From: a virus
Strand: one strand, 5' to 3'
DNA: 29,473 bases
IMG/VR virus record: IMGVR_UViG_3300036900_000098
Coordinates: 1 to 29,473 of that record
The position numbers were made by a program, and so were the translations under genes. The notes under the pieces were generated by a model that was given only the letters and a program-made list of their open reading frames with translations, did no database searches and was not told where the DNA came from. Below are positions 16,483-24,439 of the stretch, one piece after another (within the stretch, counting starts at the first letter, position 1; the number at the start of each line of letters is the position of its first letter).

Positions 16483-18866
16483 TAAACCGTTGCCGTTCCC
16501 GGAGATCCTGCTGGTGCTGATGCGGCCAAAGGCGGCTTACCCGCGGGGGGCTTTGCAGGCCCAGCCTTCGGCGCGACCACCGGCAGCGGAGGAACAACTG
16601 GCTCCTTCATCGCCGCGGCTTTCTTGTGCTCCTGGGCGTGCAGCCACACGTTCATGATTCCGCGCTGATTGGGAACCATTTCGCCAGTAACCGGATCAGC
16701 TCGACCTACTTTCATTTCGATGGTGGCCGCATCGCTGTTCAGATAATCGACGCAGGTATCGTAATGCCACTGATCGAAGTCCCAAGGATTGATTGGCACG
16801 CTTGATCGGATCAAGCTCGATGGATCAAACGGTGGCGGCTCGGGTGGCACGGGCATTCCCTGAGCTTGTGCGACTTGTACGGCCTGCTGGTACATCTGGC
16901 GCTGTTGTGCGTCCTGCTGTTCTGCCGCCATCACCTCTTGGGGAGTCGGCATCACAGGAACGCCGTTCAGCAGTTCTTCGATCTCTTCAACCTGCTTATC
17001 GTGCGCTTCAGACTCAGGAATTACCATTTCGCTGATTCCGAACAGCTTTAGGAGTTCCTTCCAGTTAGCAGGTGCCGAAAAGAACTGTTGGGCCGCCGGC
17101 GGGAACTGCGCAACGAGTTGGACGACGTTCAGGAGCGTGGCTCGCTTCGCCGCGGTGGAATCCGGGAACCCCGAATCTTCGTCGGGGGTAGCCATGAAGT
17201 GGCCTTTGCGTAACCGCTCCACGCGAACGGTTACGTTCTGCGCACCTTTGACCGGAACAATGATTTCCTCGGGTGTCTCAGGGTCATTTGACGCAGCCAA
17301 GGCGACCTGAGTGTAGAGCTTTGCCATGGTGTGCTGCAGCACTGCCCAAATAATCCCCATGCGTCCGAGAGCCTGGTTACGGGATTGCGCAAGCCCGGAG
17401 GCCGTCTTGGTATCCGTGGTCGATTCTCCCCACATCGCCGGTGGACACGCGAGAACGAACTGGAGGAACTCGCCCATGAGGAACTGAATCACTTCGTTGA
17501 GAGTTCCGGGGATCTCAGGATTAGGTTCGCGATAGAAGTTATCAGCGACAGCGGTCGTGTTCGTCGCCATCTGCTTGAGATTGCGAATCCCAAACGGCTG
17601 GGCCTTCTGATCTAGCATCGCTTCGTATTCGACCTTAGAAGCCGCAACCCATGTTGACGGCGCCCCGAAATCGAACGTCTCAGCGATGTAGTTCATCAGC
17701 GTATTGAAGCGATCCTGGGCCACGACAGCGGGGTCCATGACCGCCAGATTAAACTGCCCGTCGCTCGCAAAGGGATGGTCTGTAATCAGGCAGTCGTCCA
17801 TCGACTCAGCCCACGACTGCGAGTAGGTTTTTCCTATGTAGACCGCATGGAGTCCGGTGAACCCGCCTTGTTTGTCGGCAAAGATGCGCGCGATGGCATC
17901 ACGGACGCTTTCCGTCCCGTCACCTTCAAGAAATGGCTCGTCAAACTCTGAATCGGACCAGCAGGATGGTCGAAGCCAGGCGTGAAGCTCCGTGACCATG
18001 TGACTAATCGCTTCGCCGGCCTGAAACTGCGACCTTGCACCCTGAAGGATTCCGAGTCTCGCAAAACGCTCATAGTTGTTTTCATCAAGGCCGGTCTCGT
18101 TGGCTTTGATCTTGTCCCTGACATGCTCGTGGTCCTGTCTCGCATTGCGCACGTCTAGGTCTCGATAGACAATTAGATACGGAAACTGCGCCTGATCCTG
18201 AATCATGATCGGCACTTTGGTTTCGAGTGACCCGAATACCTGAGCCGTCTGGTTCTTGATGGGCCTCCCTGCGTCGTCACGTCCCCAGCGTGCGGCGTTC
18301 TCTTCGGTCTTAACCCACACCACAAAGCGACCAGAGAGACACATCATGCGAACCACTTCCCGCATGATCTTCTTGATATCGTTGACACGGTCAAAGTTCT
18401 TGCGCAGGCCGTCAGCGGTTTCGGCCGCCTGGTTATCCTCGGACTTCGATGGGTCCTTAGGCTCGAACGCTATTCCGGGTCCGTTTTGGGTGAGGACGGA
18501 TTGGATAATCCACACAAAGCCATGGAAGATAGGGTAATCGTCAATGTAGTCTCCCCATTCTTCCTCGTTACCTTCAGCGTCGTAGAAGGACGCTCCGGGT
18601 ATGGCAAGCACAAAGCAGTCATCACGTCCTTCGTAAATGTGCTGATGACCTCTTTCATAAAACCTGAGCTTCCGGTCATGGAGCACCTCCAGACGGCGTA
18701 GATAGCGTTCTTCGCCTTGTGATTTTATGATGGCCGAGCGGATGGCCTTCTCGATCTGCTCGGGAAGCTTCTCATTGCGAGGCCCGTACCCTTCGTCCTC
18801 TTCAGGCTCGGGGATAACCTGCTCGTCGGGTTGCTCGACGGCAAGAGGATCAGCGACAGCGCTCAA
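16482..18866 (-). CDS. Portal protein
   Basis: This is a 794-residue protein, large for a portal but common in podoviruses. After an acidic N-terminus (EQPDEQVIPEPEEDEGYG), a helical and beta core follows: RYLRRLEVLHDRKLRFYERGHQHIYEG, FDRVNDIKKIMREVVRMMCLSGRFVVWVKTE, DFGAPSTWVAASKVEYEAMLD, and LAQSRNQALGRMGIIWAVLQHTMAKLYTQVALA, the long helix of the portal stem/wing. The C-terminal 180 residues are Gln/Pro/Ala-rich, as in portals with a barrel. Position between terminase and scaffold agrees. The start is TTG at 18866, overlapping the previous TGA (TTGA); upstream there is no better codon and no Met for hundreds of residues. Confidence 0.85.
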   Translation of the reverse strand: MSAVADPLAVEQPDEQVIPEPEEDEGYGPRNEKLPEQIEKAIRSAIIKSQGEERYLRRLEVLHDRKLRFYERGHQHIYEGRDDCFVLAIPGASFYDAEGNEEEWGDYIDDYPIFHGFVWIIQSVLTQNGPGIAFEPKDPSKSEDNQAAETADGLRKNFDRVNDIKKIMREVVRMMCLSGRFVVWVKTEENAARWGRDDAGRPIKNQTAQVFGSLETKVPIMIQDQAQFPYLIVYRDLDVRNARQDHEHVRDKIKANETGLDENNYERFARLGILQGARSQFQAGEAISHMVTELHAWLRPSCWSDSEFDEPFLEGDGTESVRDAIARIFADKQGGFTGLHAVYIGKTYSQSWAESMDDCLITDHPFASDGQFNLAVMDPAVVAQDRFNTLMNYIAETFDFGAPSTWVAASKVEYEAMLDQKAQPFGIRNLKQMATNTTAVADNFYREPNPEIPGTLNEVIQFLMGEFLQFVLACPPAMWGESTTDTKTASGLAQSRNQALGRMGIIWAVLQHTMAKLYTQVALAASNDPETPEEIIVPVKGAQNVTVRVERLRKGHFMATPDEDSGFPDSTAAKRATLLNVVQLVAQFPPAAQQFFSAPANWKELLKLFGISEMVIPESEAHDKQVEEIEELLNGVPVMPTPQEVMAAEQQDAQQRQMYQQAVQVAQAQGMPVPPEPPPFDPSSLIRSSVPINPWDFDQWHYDTCVDYLNSDAATIEMKVGRADPVTGEMVPNQRGIMNVWLHAQEHKKAAAMKEPVVPPLPVVAPKAGPAKPPAGKPPLAASAPAGSPGTATV

Positions 18867-19132
18867 TTGAACACCGCCGTGCCGCCCACGTTTTCTCCTA
18901 TGCGGTCGGCTAGATCCTTCAACTCCTGCTGTTCTTTGCGCTGCAAGATGGCGATCACCGCAAGTGCGAACTCCGCACAGCACGTCGGAGGTTTCCAGTC
19001 GTCATCAAGCGTGGACGGCGGCGTAAAGTCCAGATCCGCTTGGCAATACGGGCAGTGGACAATCTTCGTCAGCCCCATCTCGGCCTGATTGATGGAGTGC
19101 TGAAGTGCGCCCAGCTTTTGTTTCGCGGTCAC
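18863..19132 (-). CDS. Small Cys-containing protein upstream of the portal gene
   Basis: The product has 89 residues. GTG at 19132 overlaps the previous TGA (GTGA), which fixes the start; the longer frame to 19297 lies inside the upstream gene. Residues about 25-55 contain HCPYCQADLDF and PPTCCAEFALA, a C-x2-C pair plus an adjacent Cys pair that could bind zinc. A charged helix follows (LQRKEQQELKDLADRIGENV). I do not recognise a family. It is coupled at its 3' end to the portal start, and may assist portal or terminase work, but this is only position. Confidence 0.65.
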   Translation of the reverse strand: MTAKQKLGALQHSINQAEMGLTKIVHCPYCQADLDFTPPSTLDDDWKPPTCCAEFALAVIAILQRKEQQELKDLADRIGENVGGTAVFN

Positions 19133-19311
19133 TTCTTGAACTCGCCCTTCTGAAACCGCAGACCCAAGAGCCCTCGCCCGCGAACGCTTGGATTCGATGA
19201 ATGGCTGTCTTTCTCCAACTGCTGATGCGTCGAGATCCCAGCGGCAGCGGCCTTCTCCTTCTCGATACCAAAATGCTTTATGGCTCCTCCGAGCCACTTG
19301 TCCTTAGCCAC
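19129..19311 (-). CDS. Small basic phage protein of the KW-x-GAIKH type
   Basis: The 60-residue product contains DKWLGGAIKHFG near the N-terminus and a Lys/Arg-rich end (NPSVRGRGLLGLRFQKGEFKK). Short phage proteins of this pattern (KWIxxAIKxPGxLHxxLG, then SxNPxxRRxxxLAxTL) are common beside head genes. Their function is unknown; the basic composition suggests contact with nucleic acid or a capsid surface. The start is GTG at 19311 and overlaps the previous gene by 8 bases. Confidence 0.7.
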   Translation of the reverse strand: MAKDKWLGGAIKHFGIEKEKAAAAGISTHQQLEKDSHSSNPSVRGRGLLGLRFQKGEFKK

Positions 19312-19492
19312 GTTTCACCGCCCCGCCCAGCATCGGCGCTTTCTTCGGTAGTCCCTTCGTCGGCGTTGCCGCGAATGCATGGAGCTGCTGGTGGTTCATT
19401 CCCAGCAGCCCCTTGTTACGTTTGTACAGTTTCGATGGATCATGTTCAGCGATCGCCATTGCTTTTTGCTGATCCTGCGAAACTGAAGGCAT
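19304..19492 (-). CDS. Small basic phage protein (DUF3008-like)
   Basis: The 62-residue protein starts PSVSQDQQKAMAIAEHDPSKLYKRNKGLLGMNHQQLHAFA and ends PTKGLPKKAP followed by a basic tail. The order (S-x-x-QQ-x-MAIAEH-PxKLYxRN-G-L-M-xxQLHxFA) is that of a small phage family resembling DUF3008, often coded next to the KW-x-AIKH type as here. No molecular role is known to me. Its ATG follows the previous TAA after one base. Confidence 0.72.
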   Translation of the reverse strand: MPSVSQDQQKAMAIAEHDPSKLYKRNKGLLGMNHQQLHAFAATPTKGLPKKAPMLGGAVKRG

Positions 19493-19493
19493 A

Positions 19494-20408
19494 TTACAGG
19501 CCCGTCACCACGCGGTAGTTGATGGTGATGACCAAGTGCCCCGCGCCGGTAATGAAATCGGCAGTCGCGCAAGCCACGTAGATGGCGGTGTTGGCGATAG
19601 CCGAAACGAGATTAGAGGCAAGCGCCCCAGCGACCTTAACCACTTGGCTGGCAGTGGGGGAAGTGAGGAAGGTGGCCGCGATCGTAGCAGAAGCCGGTAT
19701 CGTTGTCCCGGTTCCGTAGCTCAACTGGATCACGCCGCCATTAGCGAACGCTGCAGTGAGAAAGACGTTCTCGAACACCGCATCGATCACGTCGATCATG
19801 TTGCCAGCACCAGGGGCCGCAATCAGTGAGGTGGGAGCAGAGTTAAGCGCCTTGGTCTGGGTGTTGGTCAGAACGAACTTCTGAGAAACAATTCCCGAGC
19901 CGTTAGCTCCGCTGTTATCGAGAATCGAAACCTTACCGCTCGCCGGCAGAGTTGCGGCCGCCAGAATAGCCGCTGTGCCCCCGGAGGTGTACCACGCCGC
20001 ATCCACTACGACTGTTCCACCACCATTGGTGGCGGCATCGTTGATGGCTTCTTGCAATCCAGCAGTCGCAGAAGCAACCGGATCACCCTGTCCGTGCAGG
20101 TTCGCGAACGTAGCGGTGAACCCTGCAACTCCGGGAATCTGGCTACTCGCGTTCTGAACTGCGGAAGGCGTCACCGTTTCCTGATTCGACCCCGACCCTA
20201 CAAGCACGGGGGCCGTGGTCGCCAGAACATTAGCCACCGTGCCGTCGCTTAGAACGATCGGCCCGCTGGTGAGCGTTACCGATCCCGCGCCGGTGGCACT
20301 GGGGGCGGTAATGATTTCAGGAGACGCAGGCGAATTGTTGGGATTCGGCCCTCCATAGTAGTAGTCAAGGGCGCGATACCAGCCCGCGAATTTAGTTCGG
20401 TTTGCCAT
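19494..20408 (-). CDS. Head-fibre/decoration-like protein
   Basis: The product has 304 residues. The N-terminus (KFAGWYRALDYYYGGPNPNNSPASPEII) is followed by low-complexity Ala/Thr/Gly/Val beta repeats: GSVTLTSGPIVLSDGT, then TVTPSAVQNASSQIPGVAGFTATFANLHGQGDPVASATAGLQEAIND-GGGTVVVDAAW, a stretch known from virion proteins of many metagenomic phages (HGQGDPV, LQEAIN, GGGTVVVD). The C-terminal domain (about 215-304) is a separate beta domain. This mix suits a surface decoration or head-fibre protein. The ATG overlaps the previous TGA (TGATG). Confidence 0.65.
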   Translation of the reverse strand: MANRTKFAGWYRALDYYYGGPNPNNSPASPEIITAPSATGAGSVTLTSGPIVLSDGTVANVLATTAPVLVGSGSNQETVTPSAVQNASSQIPGVAGFTATFANLHGQGDPVASATAGLQEAINDAATNGGGTVVVDAAWYTSGGTAAILAAATLPASGKVSILDNSGANGSGIVSQKFVLTNTQTKALNSAPTSLIAAPGAGNMIDVIDAVFENVFLTAAFANGGVIQLSYGTGTTIPASATIAATFLTSPTASQVVKVAGALASNLVSAIANTAIYVACATADFITGAGHLVITINYRVVTGL

Positions 20409-20848
20409 CAGTAGTCCTTCCTTTCAGAAGTATCAGCAGTCGGTTTATCTTGGCTCGGCTCGTTAGAACTTTCGCCTTCCTCTCCACCCATAAGTTCTTT
20501 CATCTCCGTGGCCGCGGATTCCGCGTTCTCATGCTCATTGGGCCCTTCCGGCTCCCCGCCGTGAGATGAGTGATGCGTCGTGACCCCGCCGCCCATGCCA
20601 TCAGAATGGGCGTGGTGATGAACGCCATCGGAATGCTTTCCCGCAAGGTGCATCAGCGCGTGCCCGATGTGCGGATGGTCCGTGGTCGATCCGTCCTCAT
20701 GCTCAATCTGGTGGGTTCCGTCACCCCGAGACACGAGAGTCGAGCGGGATTCTCCGTCGCCACCGTGCATCGGCATTGGCTCTTCACCATCAGAAGGTGC
20801 GGGCTTCGCTGGCGCTGGCTTCGCGCCACCTTGCAGAATCGAGGGCAT
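20408..20848 (-). CDS. His-rich acidic protein of unknown function
   Basis: The protein has 146 residues. About 20 histidines lie in residues 25-100, including HIGHALMHLAG, HSDGVHHHAHSDGMGGG and HHSSHGG. The flanks are acidic and rich in Pro, Gly, Ser and Glu, and predicted disordered. His clusters could bind divalent metals, or make the protein pH-sensitive. No fold or enzyme motif is visible. It lies among small genes between terminase and portal; its ATG overlaps the previous TAA (TAATG), and it is coupled to the 304-residue gene that follows. Confidence 0.7.
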   Translation of the reverse strand: MPSILQGGAKPAPAKPAPSDGEEPMPMHGGDGESRSTLVSRGDGTHQIEHEDGSTTDHPHIGHALMHLAGKHSDGVHHHAHSDGMGGGVTTHHSSHGGEPEGPNEHENAESAATEMKELMGGEEGESSNEPSQDKPTADTSERKDY

Positions 20849-21177
20849 TACTGTTTCTCCTTGTTCTTGCGTTCCTGTTTGGCGGCTTTCTCAAGCCCCG
20901 CTAGTTCTTCGGCGCTCATGGTCGAAAGGTCAATAGTGGCTGGTTTAGCAGCAACGGCTACGGCGCTACTTCTGATTGCGAGATGATCCCGTAGATTGAA
21001 GCTCGCCCGCTCCTGGAGCATTTCATCCGTGATGCCTTCCATGCCATGGACTTGTCGCAGCGAGTCTCCATCTGTCCCAGCCGGTGGTACGGGCTTGGTG
21101 AGATCGCGATGCTGTTTGGTAAGCTCCGCCTGCCTAATAGCGTTAGCGATCACGCGAGCATCGGCGTCACCCGGCAT
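20848..21177 (-). CDS. Small helical protein of unknown function
   Basis: This 109-residue protein begins PGDADARVIANAIRQAELTKQHRDL, contains EMLQERASFNLRDHLAIRSS in the centre, and ends with a Lys/Glu-rich helix (TMSAEELAGLEKAAKQERKNKEKQ). It looks entirely helical with a disordered linker. I recognise no family. The ATG at 21177 overlaps the previous gene's end by 11 bases and its TAA overlaps the His-rich gene's ATG. It is probably an assembly accessory by position, but nothing proves this. Confidence 0.65.
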   Translation of the reverse strand: MPGDADARVIANAIRQAELTKQHRDLTKPVPPAGTDGDSLRQVHGMEGITDEMLQERASFNLRDHLAIRSSAVAVAAKPATIDLSTMSAEELAGLEKAAKQERKNKEKQ

Positions 21178-21448
21178 TTGGTTTCCTCTGCGCTGCCGCG
21201 CCTATCTCAGCTACCGTTCGCATTTGCTGAAAAGCTCTGGCTGGATGCCGCGAGCGCGGAGTGTCCAGACGTTCGCGGAGCTCGTTGATATCGGCGGCGT
21301 GTTGCTTTTCCTGCTTAGCTAGTTCCTGCTCAAGGTCGGATACGCGCTTCAACGCCTGCAATCCCTTGTATTCGCTTCCTTCAATCGAGGTGATGTAGTT
21401 ATCCAAGCGAACAATCCCGAGCCAGGAGCGTAGCCAGTTGCGAATCAT
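21167..21448 (-). CDS. Coiled-coil protein following terminase
   Basis: The product has 93 residues. The N-terminus is aromatic and basic (IRNWLRSWLGIVRLDNYI), without a true membrane helix. Residues 33-65 (LQALKRVSDLEQELAKQEKQHAADINELRERL) have heptad spacing typical of a parallel coiled coil. The C-terminal third is basic and probably disordered. It sits 25 bases after the large terminase gene. A role in oligomeric assembly is possible. I do not recognise the family. Confidence 0.68.
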   Translation of the reverse strand: MIRNWLRSWLGIVRLDNYITSIEGSEYKGLQALKRVSDLEQELAKQEKQHAADINELRERLDTPRSRHPARAFQQMRTVAEIGAAAQRKPNAG

Positions 21449-21473
21449 CGAAACATTTCCTTGCGCCTACGTT

Positions 21474-23141
21474 TCATCGCCTACGTTTCACCCGTTTATA
21501 CCTGTTTCTTTCATCGCTGTCAAATCTTCTCATCGCCAAGGCTAGACTTGTCATCTGCGATCCGGTTCTCTGCTCAGGCGTGGGAGCGTCGTATTCTTGC
21601 ATCAAATCGTGCCTGCGAACTTCGACCGGAGCCTCCCACTGGGCGGCCTGCATGGACTTGTATCCATAGCGCAAAGTGTCCATGTAGTCGTCCTCAATTT
21701 GCTCTGTTTTCAGCACGTCCTCGGGGCGATCGGGGTCACAGATCACCAAGGGGATAGAGCGAGCAAGTTCCGCGCAGTCAGCACTTACCAGCAGCAACGG
21801 GCCTTCGAGCGGTTCGGTTACCGGCCGTCTCCGAGCGTTCACCGTTCGCACGAACGCGTTGTAAAGCTGTCTCCAGCCCCCGATGCGATCTTTGTCAGCC
21901 GGTATCATCCGCGGTAACCCGGCTTCAGTGAGTATCGGCTGCATCAGATCCGCTGTAGTGTTCTCGCTTCTGCGGTCTTTCGAGAACATTGCCCCGTCCA
22001 CGAAGTGGCGAGAGATTGTGTCTTTCAGATGCTCAGGTGTAGCGTCTACAATGATTTGCGCGAATTGCGGCTCTGGCGTCAGGTTGGCGTGGCGCTCTTG
22101 CCAAACCAGGATTACATCCAGGGGGTAATCGCTTGCGACATTAATGGCCTGCATTAATATCGCAGGAGACACCTTACCGATCGAGAACCACAGATTCACC
22201 GAGTAGTGCGGCCGCGGTGGTCCAGCCCATCCCCAATCTGTACTCATCCAATGAGTCCACCACGGCTGCCACAACTGCGCTAAAGCGCTAGGTGAAATGA
22301 CGCACTCCGGGCCCCATGCCCCAGCGAAGTATTGGCCTTCAAAGTGGTCGAAGCTGCCGAGCAGGTAGCCAGCGCGAATCGATACCGGAAAGGCGTCATA
22401 CTTGCGGCCTTCCGAGGTGTCCCGAATGAACATCTCGAATCGCGTTTGCGAGTCCAGGTTGTAAAAATCGTGCTCATCGATATCGACCTGGCCGCGGAAC
22501 CACTCGTAGTTGTCCCAGCCGAATACATGGATGAAAGCGTAGCTGTGAGCTTCTTCTTTGCCTTCGTACTGCTTGAGCCAGAAGACTCTACGGATGTATG
22601 TCGAACCAGGGCCGCCAGGGTTAAACAGCAATGCAGTCTTAGACATGCCCTCAGGAATGCCGGTGGTGCTCTTGGTCCACCTGGCCGCAGTGGTGATCCA
22701 TTGCAGCTCTTCCTGGCTAAACTGCTGGGCTTCGTCCACGAAGATAAACCCAGACTCATATCCGCCTAGGAACTTGCGCTTGACATCTTCGGCGGTTTCA
22801 GCGTGGGCAAAAATGATTTTACCGAGGCCGGGAACAGACAGTTCCTTGTCTCCTACGCGATAGTACTCATGGAGCTGAGGGTAGTCCATGAACAGCGGAT
22901 CAATGTGATTCTTCTTGAGGTCATCGAACACGCGCCGGATGATGGTGATTTTAATGCCGGGATACAGCTTACCCAAACCCGTTAACAGCAGCAACGCGCA
23001 ATTGCGGATACCCGCTGACTTTCCGCCGCCTTTAGCTCCACCGAAACCGATGATCGTCGCAACTTCTGGACCTGTAGCGCATAACAGATCGTAAAGCTTC
23101 GCTTGCTTCTGCTGAAGGTGGATGTTGAGGTTAAGATCCAT
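21474..23141 (-). CDS. terL: Terminase large subunit (ATPase and nuclease)
   Basis: The product has 555 residues. The ATPase domain has Walker A GGAKGGGKS at residues 34-42, an arginine-rich strand at about 67-70 (IIRRVF), Walker B FIFVDEA near 133-139, and the coupling motif LLFNPGGPGS at about 172-181. The nuclease domain contains STDWGW near 300-305 (first acidic residue) and IEDDYMDTLRYGY near 482-494 (last acidic residues). It cuts and pumps phage DNA into the procapsid through the portal. The ATG at 23141 with GAGGG upstream is preferred to the TTG five codons earlier; it overlaps the small-subunit gene by 11 bases. Confidence 0.93.
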   Translation of the reverse strand: MDLNLNIHLQQKQAKLYDLLCATGPEVATIIGFGGAKGGGKSAGIRNCALLLLTGLGKLYPGIKITIIRRVFDDLKKNHIDPLFMDYPQLHEYYRVGDKELSVPGLGKIIFAHAETAEDVKRKFLGGYESGFIFVDEAQQFSQEELQWITTAARWTKSTTGIPEGMSKTALLFNPGGPGSTYIRRVFWLKQYEGKEEAHSYAFIHVFGWDNYEWFRGQVDIDEHDFYNLDSQTRFEMFIRDTSEGRKYDAFPVSIRAGYLLGSFDHFEGQYFAGAWGPECVISPSALAQLWQPWWTHWMSTDWGWAGPPRPHYSVNLWFSIGKVSPAILMQAINVASDYPLDVILVWQERHANLTPEPQFAQIIVDATPEHLKDTISRHFVDGAMFSKDRRSENTTADLMQPILTEAGLPRMIPADKDRIGGWRQLYNAFVRTVNARRRPVTEPLEGPLLLVSADCAELARSIPLVICDPDRPEDVLKTEQIEDDYMDTLRYGYKSMQAAQWEAPVEVRRHDLMQEYDAPTPEQRTGSQMTSLALAMRRFDSDERNRYKRVKRRR

Positions 23142-23598
23142 CTGACTTACCCTCAATGCGCGTCACGTTGACGTTGACATTGAGGGAGTTGCCTTCAGGG
23201 TCGGCGTGCTTCAACAGAGTGGACTCTCCGTACTTCTTGGGGATGAGCTTTGATAGCAGCCACTTCCGCGAGTCCACGCGCAAGCGCGATCGGTTGATAT
23301 GGTCGTGATCCGTGGCTTCGTACTCATTTCCCTTTTCGTTGTAACGTATTACGGTATCCTGGCTTGAATCGTCGGCGATTGAAAGAATCTCTTCCGCCCA
23401 GCGTTCAGCCTGCAATTCTCTCGCGCGCGCATACTTCGCAGCAAAGCCTTCGCGGTCGTCAAGCGCCCAAAGCCTTACCGTTGATTCTGCCGGTAGCCCT
23501 TCATCCTTGCAAATTGCATTCAGGCTTTCGCCGCCAGCCAGCCGCTCGCAGATCAGATCCGCTGTTTCCTGGGTATAGGTTGATGGTCTGCCGGCCAT
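23131..23598 (-). CDS. terS: Terminase small subunit
   Basis: This 155-residue protein begins AGRPSTYTQETADLICERLAGGESLNAICKDEGLPAESTVRLWALDDREGFAAKYARARELQAERWAEEILSIADD. This is the typical small-terminase opening: a helix-turn-helix (residues about 12-45) for binding the packaging site, then a long helix for oligomerisation. The following part (IRYNEKGNEYEATDHDHINRSRLRVDSRKWLLSKLIPKKYG) is also typical of the family. It lies directly before the large subunit. There is no Shine-Dalgarno sequence before the ATG; a TACAAT box ends 6 bases upstream. Confidence 0.9.
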   Translation of the reverse strand: MAGRPSTYTQETADLICERLAGGESLNAICKDEGLPAESTVRLWALDDREGFAAKYARARELQAERWAEEILSIADDSSQDTVIRYNEKGNEYEATDHDHINRSRLRVDSRKWLLSKLIPKKYGESTLLKHADPEGNSLNVNVNVTRIEGKSDGS

Positions 23599-23604
23599 TT
23601 AGTG

Positions 23605-23610
23605 ATTGTA
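23605..23610 (-). promoter_or_regulatory. Candidate -10 box placed for a leaderless terS mRNA
   Basis: On the minus strand TACAAT (5/6 match to TATAAT) is followed by 6 bases (CACTAA) and then the terS ATG. A transcript would begin at or beside that ATG. No -35 box is visible at 17 bases and there is no ribosome binding site. It lies between the terminator and terS, where a new transcript is expected. Confidence 0.35.
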
Positions 23611-23613
23611 TAC

Positions 23614-23648
23614 AGAAAACAGGGGTGCTCCCTCGCTGAGAGCACCCC
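23614..23648 (-). terminator. Intrinsic terminator between lysis and packaging modules
   Basis: Read on the minus strand, GGGGTGCTC and GAGCACCCC form a 9-bp perfect stem around a 9-base loop, followed by TGTTTTCTGT. The stem is G+C rich and the T-tract is moderate. It comes 9 bases after the stop of the 111-residue gene, and before terS. Confidence 0.8.
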
Positions 23649-23657
23649 GCGCGTAGA

Positions 23658-23993
23658 CTACTTCGATACTGGAGCTCCCAGTCCGAGAGACAGTGAACTG
23701 GCGGTTCCGCCCACCACGTCAATTACGTCTGTAACTGTGAGCGAAGTGCCATCGGCATGGGTAACGGTCGCCGTGATGTTTACGTTCGTCTTGGGTTTTC
23801 CACCGACCACGAAGCCGGATGCTACGAAGCCATCTGCGGCCGGTGAATCCATGACGATCGAAGCCGAATCGGGTGAATCGGAAACGATTGAAATGGTGTC
23901 AGTTGGCAGTCCTGCTACCGGCTGCGATGCCGCGTCCAGTTCTGTCAGTGCGAAGGGAGCCTTTTCGGTATCTCCGAGTTGAAAGTTTGCCAT
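23658..23993 (-). CDS. Small Ig-like beta-sandwich protein
   Basis: The 111-residue product starts ANFQLGDTEKAPFALTELDAASQPV and continues with alternating Ser/Thr/Val strands (TISIVSDSPDSASIVMDS, NVNITATVTHADGTSLTVTDVIDVVGG). The pattern of short strands and the ITATVTHADGTSLT segment match Ig-like (Big-type) domains of phage surface proteins. It might decorate virions, although its place in the lysis/regulatory gap is unusual. The ATG at 23993 has AGAGAGGA upstream. It is the last gene before the terminator. Confidence 0.65.
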   Translation of the reverse strand: MANFQLGDTEKAPFALTELDAASQPVAGLPTDTISIVSDSPDSASIVMDSPAADGFVASGFVVGGKPKTNVNITATVTHADGTSLTVTDVIDVVGGTASSLSLGLGAPVSK

Positions 23994-24006
23994 ATAATTT
24001 TCCTCT

Positions 24007-24204
24007 CTATTGTGGGGTAACTGAGCCAATCTTTAAGACCAAGCGCGCGGCAGGGGCCTGCCCCGAATCAAGGATCTCTTTCACAGCTTTGTTTATTGCG
24101 TTGATGGTGTTACGTTCCGAACGCGCGACTTCGCGGCGCAATCCAAGCAGCAAATCGATAATGAGATCATCCTTGCTGCGCGACTTCAGAAATGGGGTGA
24201 ACAT
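24007..24204 (-). CDS. Small helical protein of unknown function
   Basis: This 65-residue protein is mostly helical (SKDDLIIDLLLGLRREVARSERNTINAINKAVKEIL), with basic ends and a last strand (ARLVLKIGSV). There is no membrane segment. It lies between a two-helix membrane protein and the Ig-like gene. The ATG has only a weak AGGA upstream. No function can be read. Confidence 0.55.
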   Translation of the reverse strand: MFTPFLKSRSKDDLIIDLLLGLRREVARSERNTINAINKAVKEILDSGQAPAARLVLKIGSVTPQ

Positions 24205-24214
24205 AGGGGGATTC

Positions 24215-24388
24215 CTACTTCACTGGTGAGCCGAACACGCGCAGGCCGATGAGCACGAACAGCACGAGTTGAACGAATGCCCAGCTTCCCCACGCCGGCC
24301 AGTTAGGCGTCGGGCTGGTGCGTTCACGCCAGAATCCTATGATGATCCACAAAACAATCACGATCCAATACCAAGCATCAAGGCTCAT
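24215..24388 (-). CDS. Two-helix small membrane protein, lysis cassette
   Basis: The product has 57 residues and two hydrophobic segments: YWIVIVLWIIIGFW (7-20) and WAFVQLVLFVLIGLRVFG (36-53), joined by a charged, Pro/Trp-containing loop (RERTSPTPNWPAWGS). This is the shape of class II holins, but it is smaller than most. The ATG at 24388 has a strong GGAAGGAG upstream. The lysis-cassette position supports holin or antiholin function, but several membrane proteins compete for that role. Confidence 0.7.
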   Translation of the reverse strand: MSLDAWYWIVIVLWIIIGFWRERTSPTPNWPAWGSWAFVQLVLFVLIGLRVFGSPVK

Positions 24389-24439
24389 GGAGAATCTCCT
24401 TCCTTTCGCTAAGAGCACGCGCGTGCCCTGTCGTTGAAA

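Noticed and set aside
24416-24427. Perfect palindrome GCACGCGCGTGC between two lysis genes, as a terminator
   Set aside because: The loop would be too small unless shortened, and only a weak TCTT follows. Insufficient for a terminator call.
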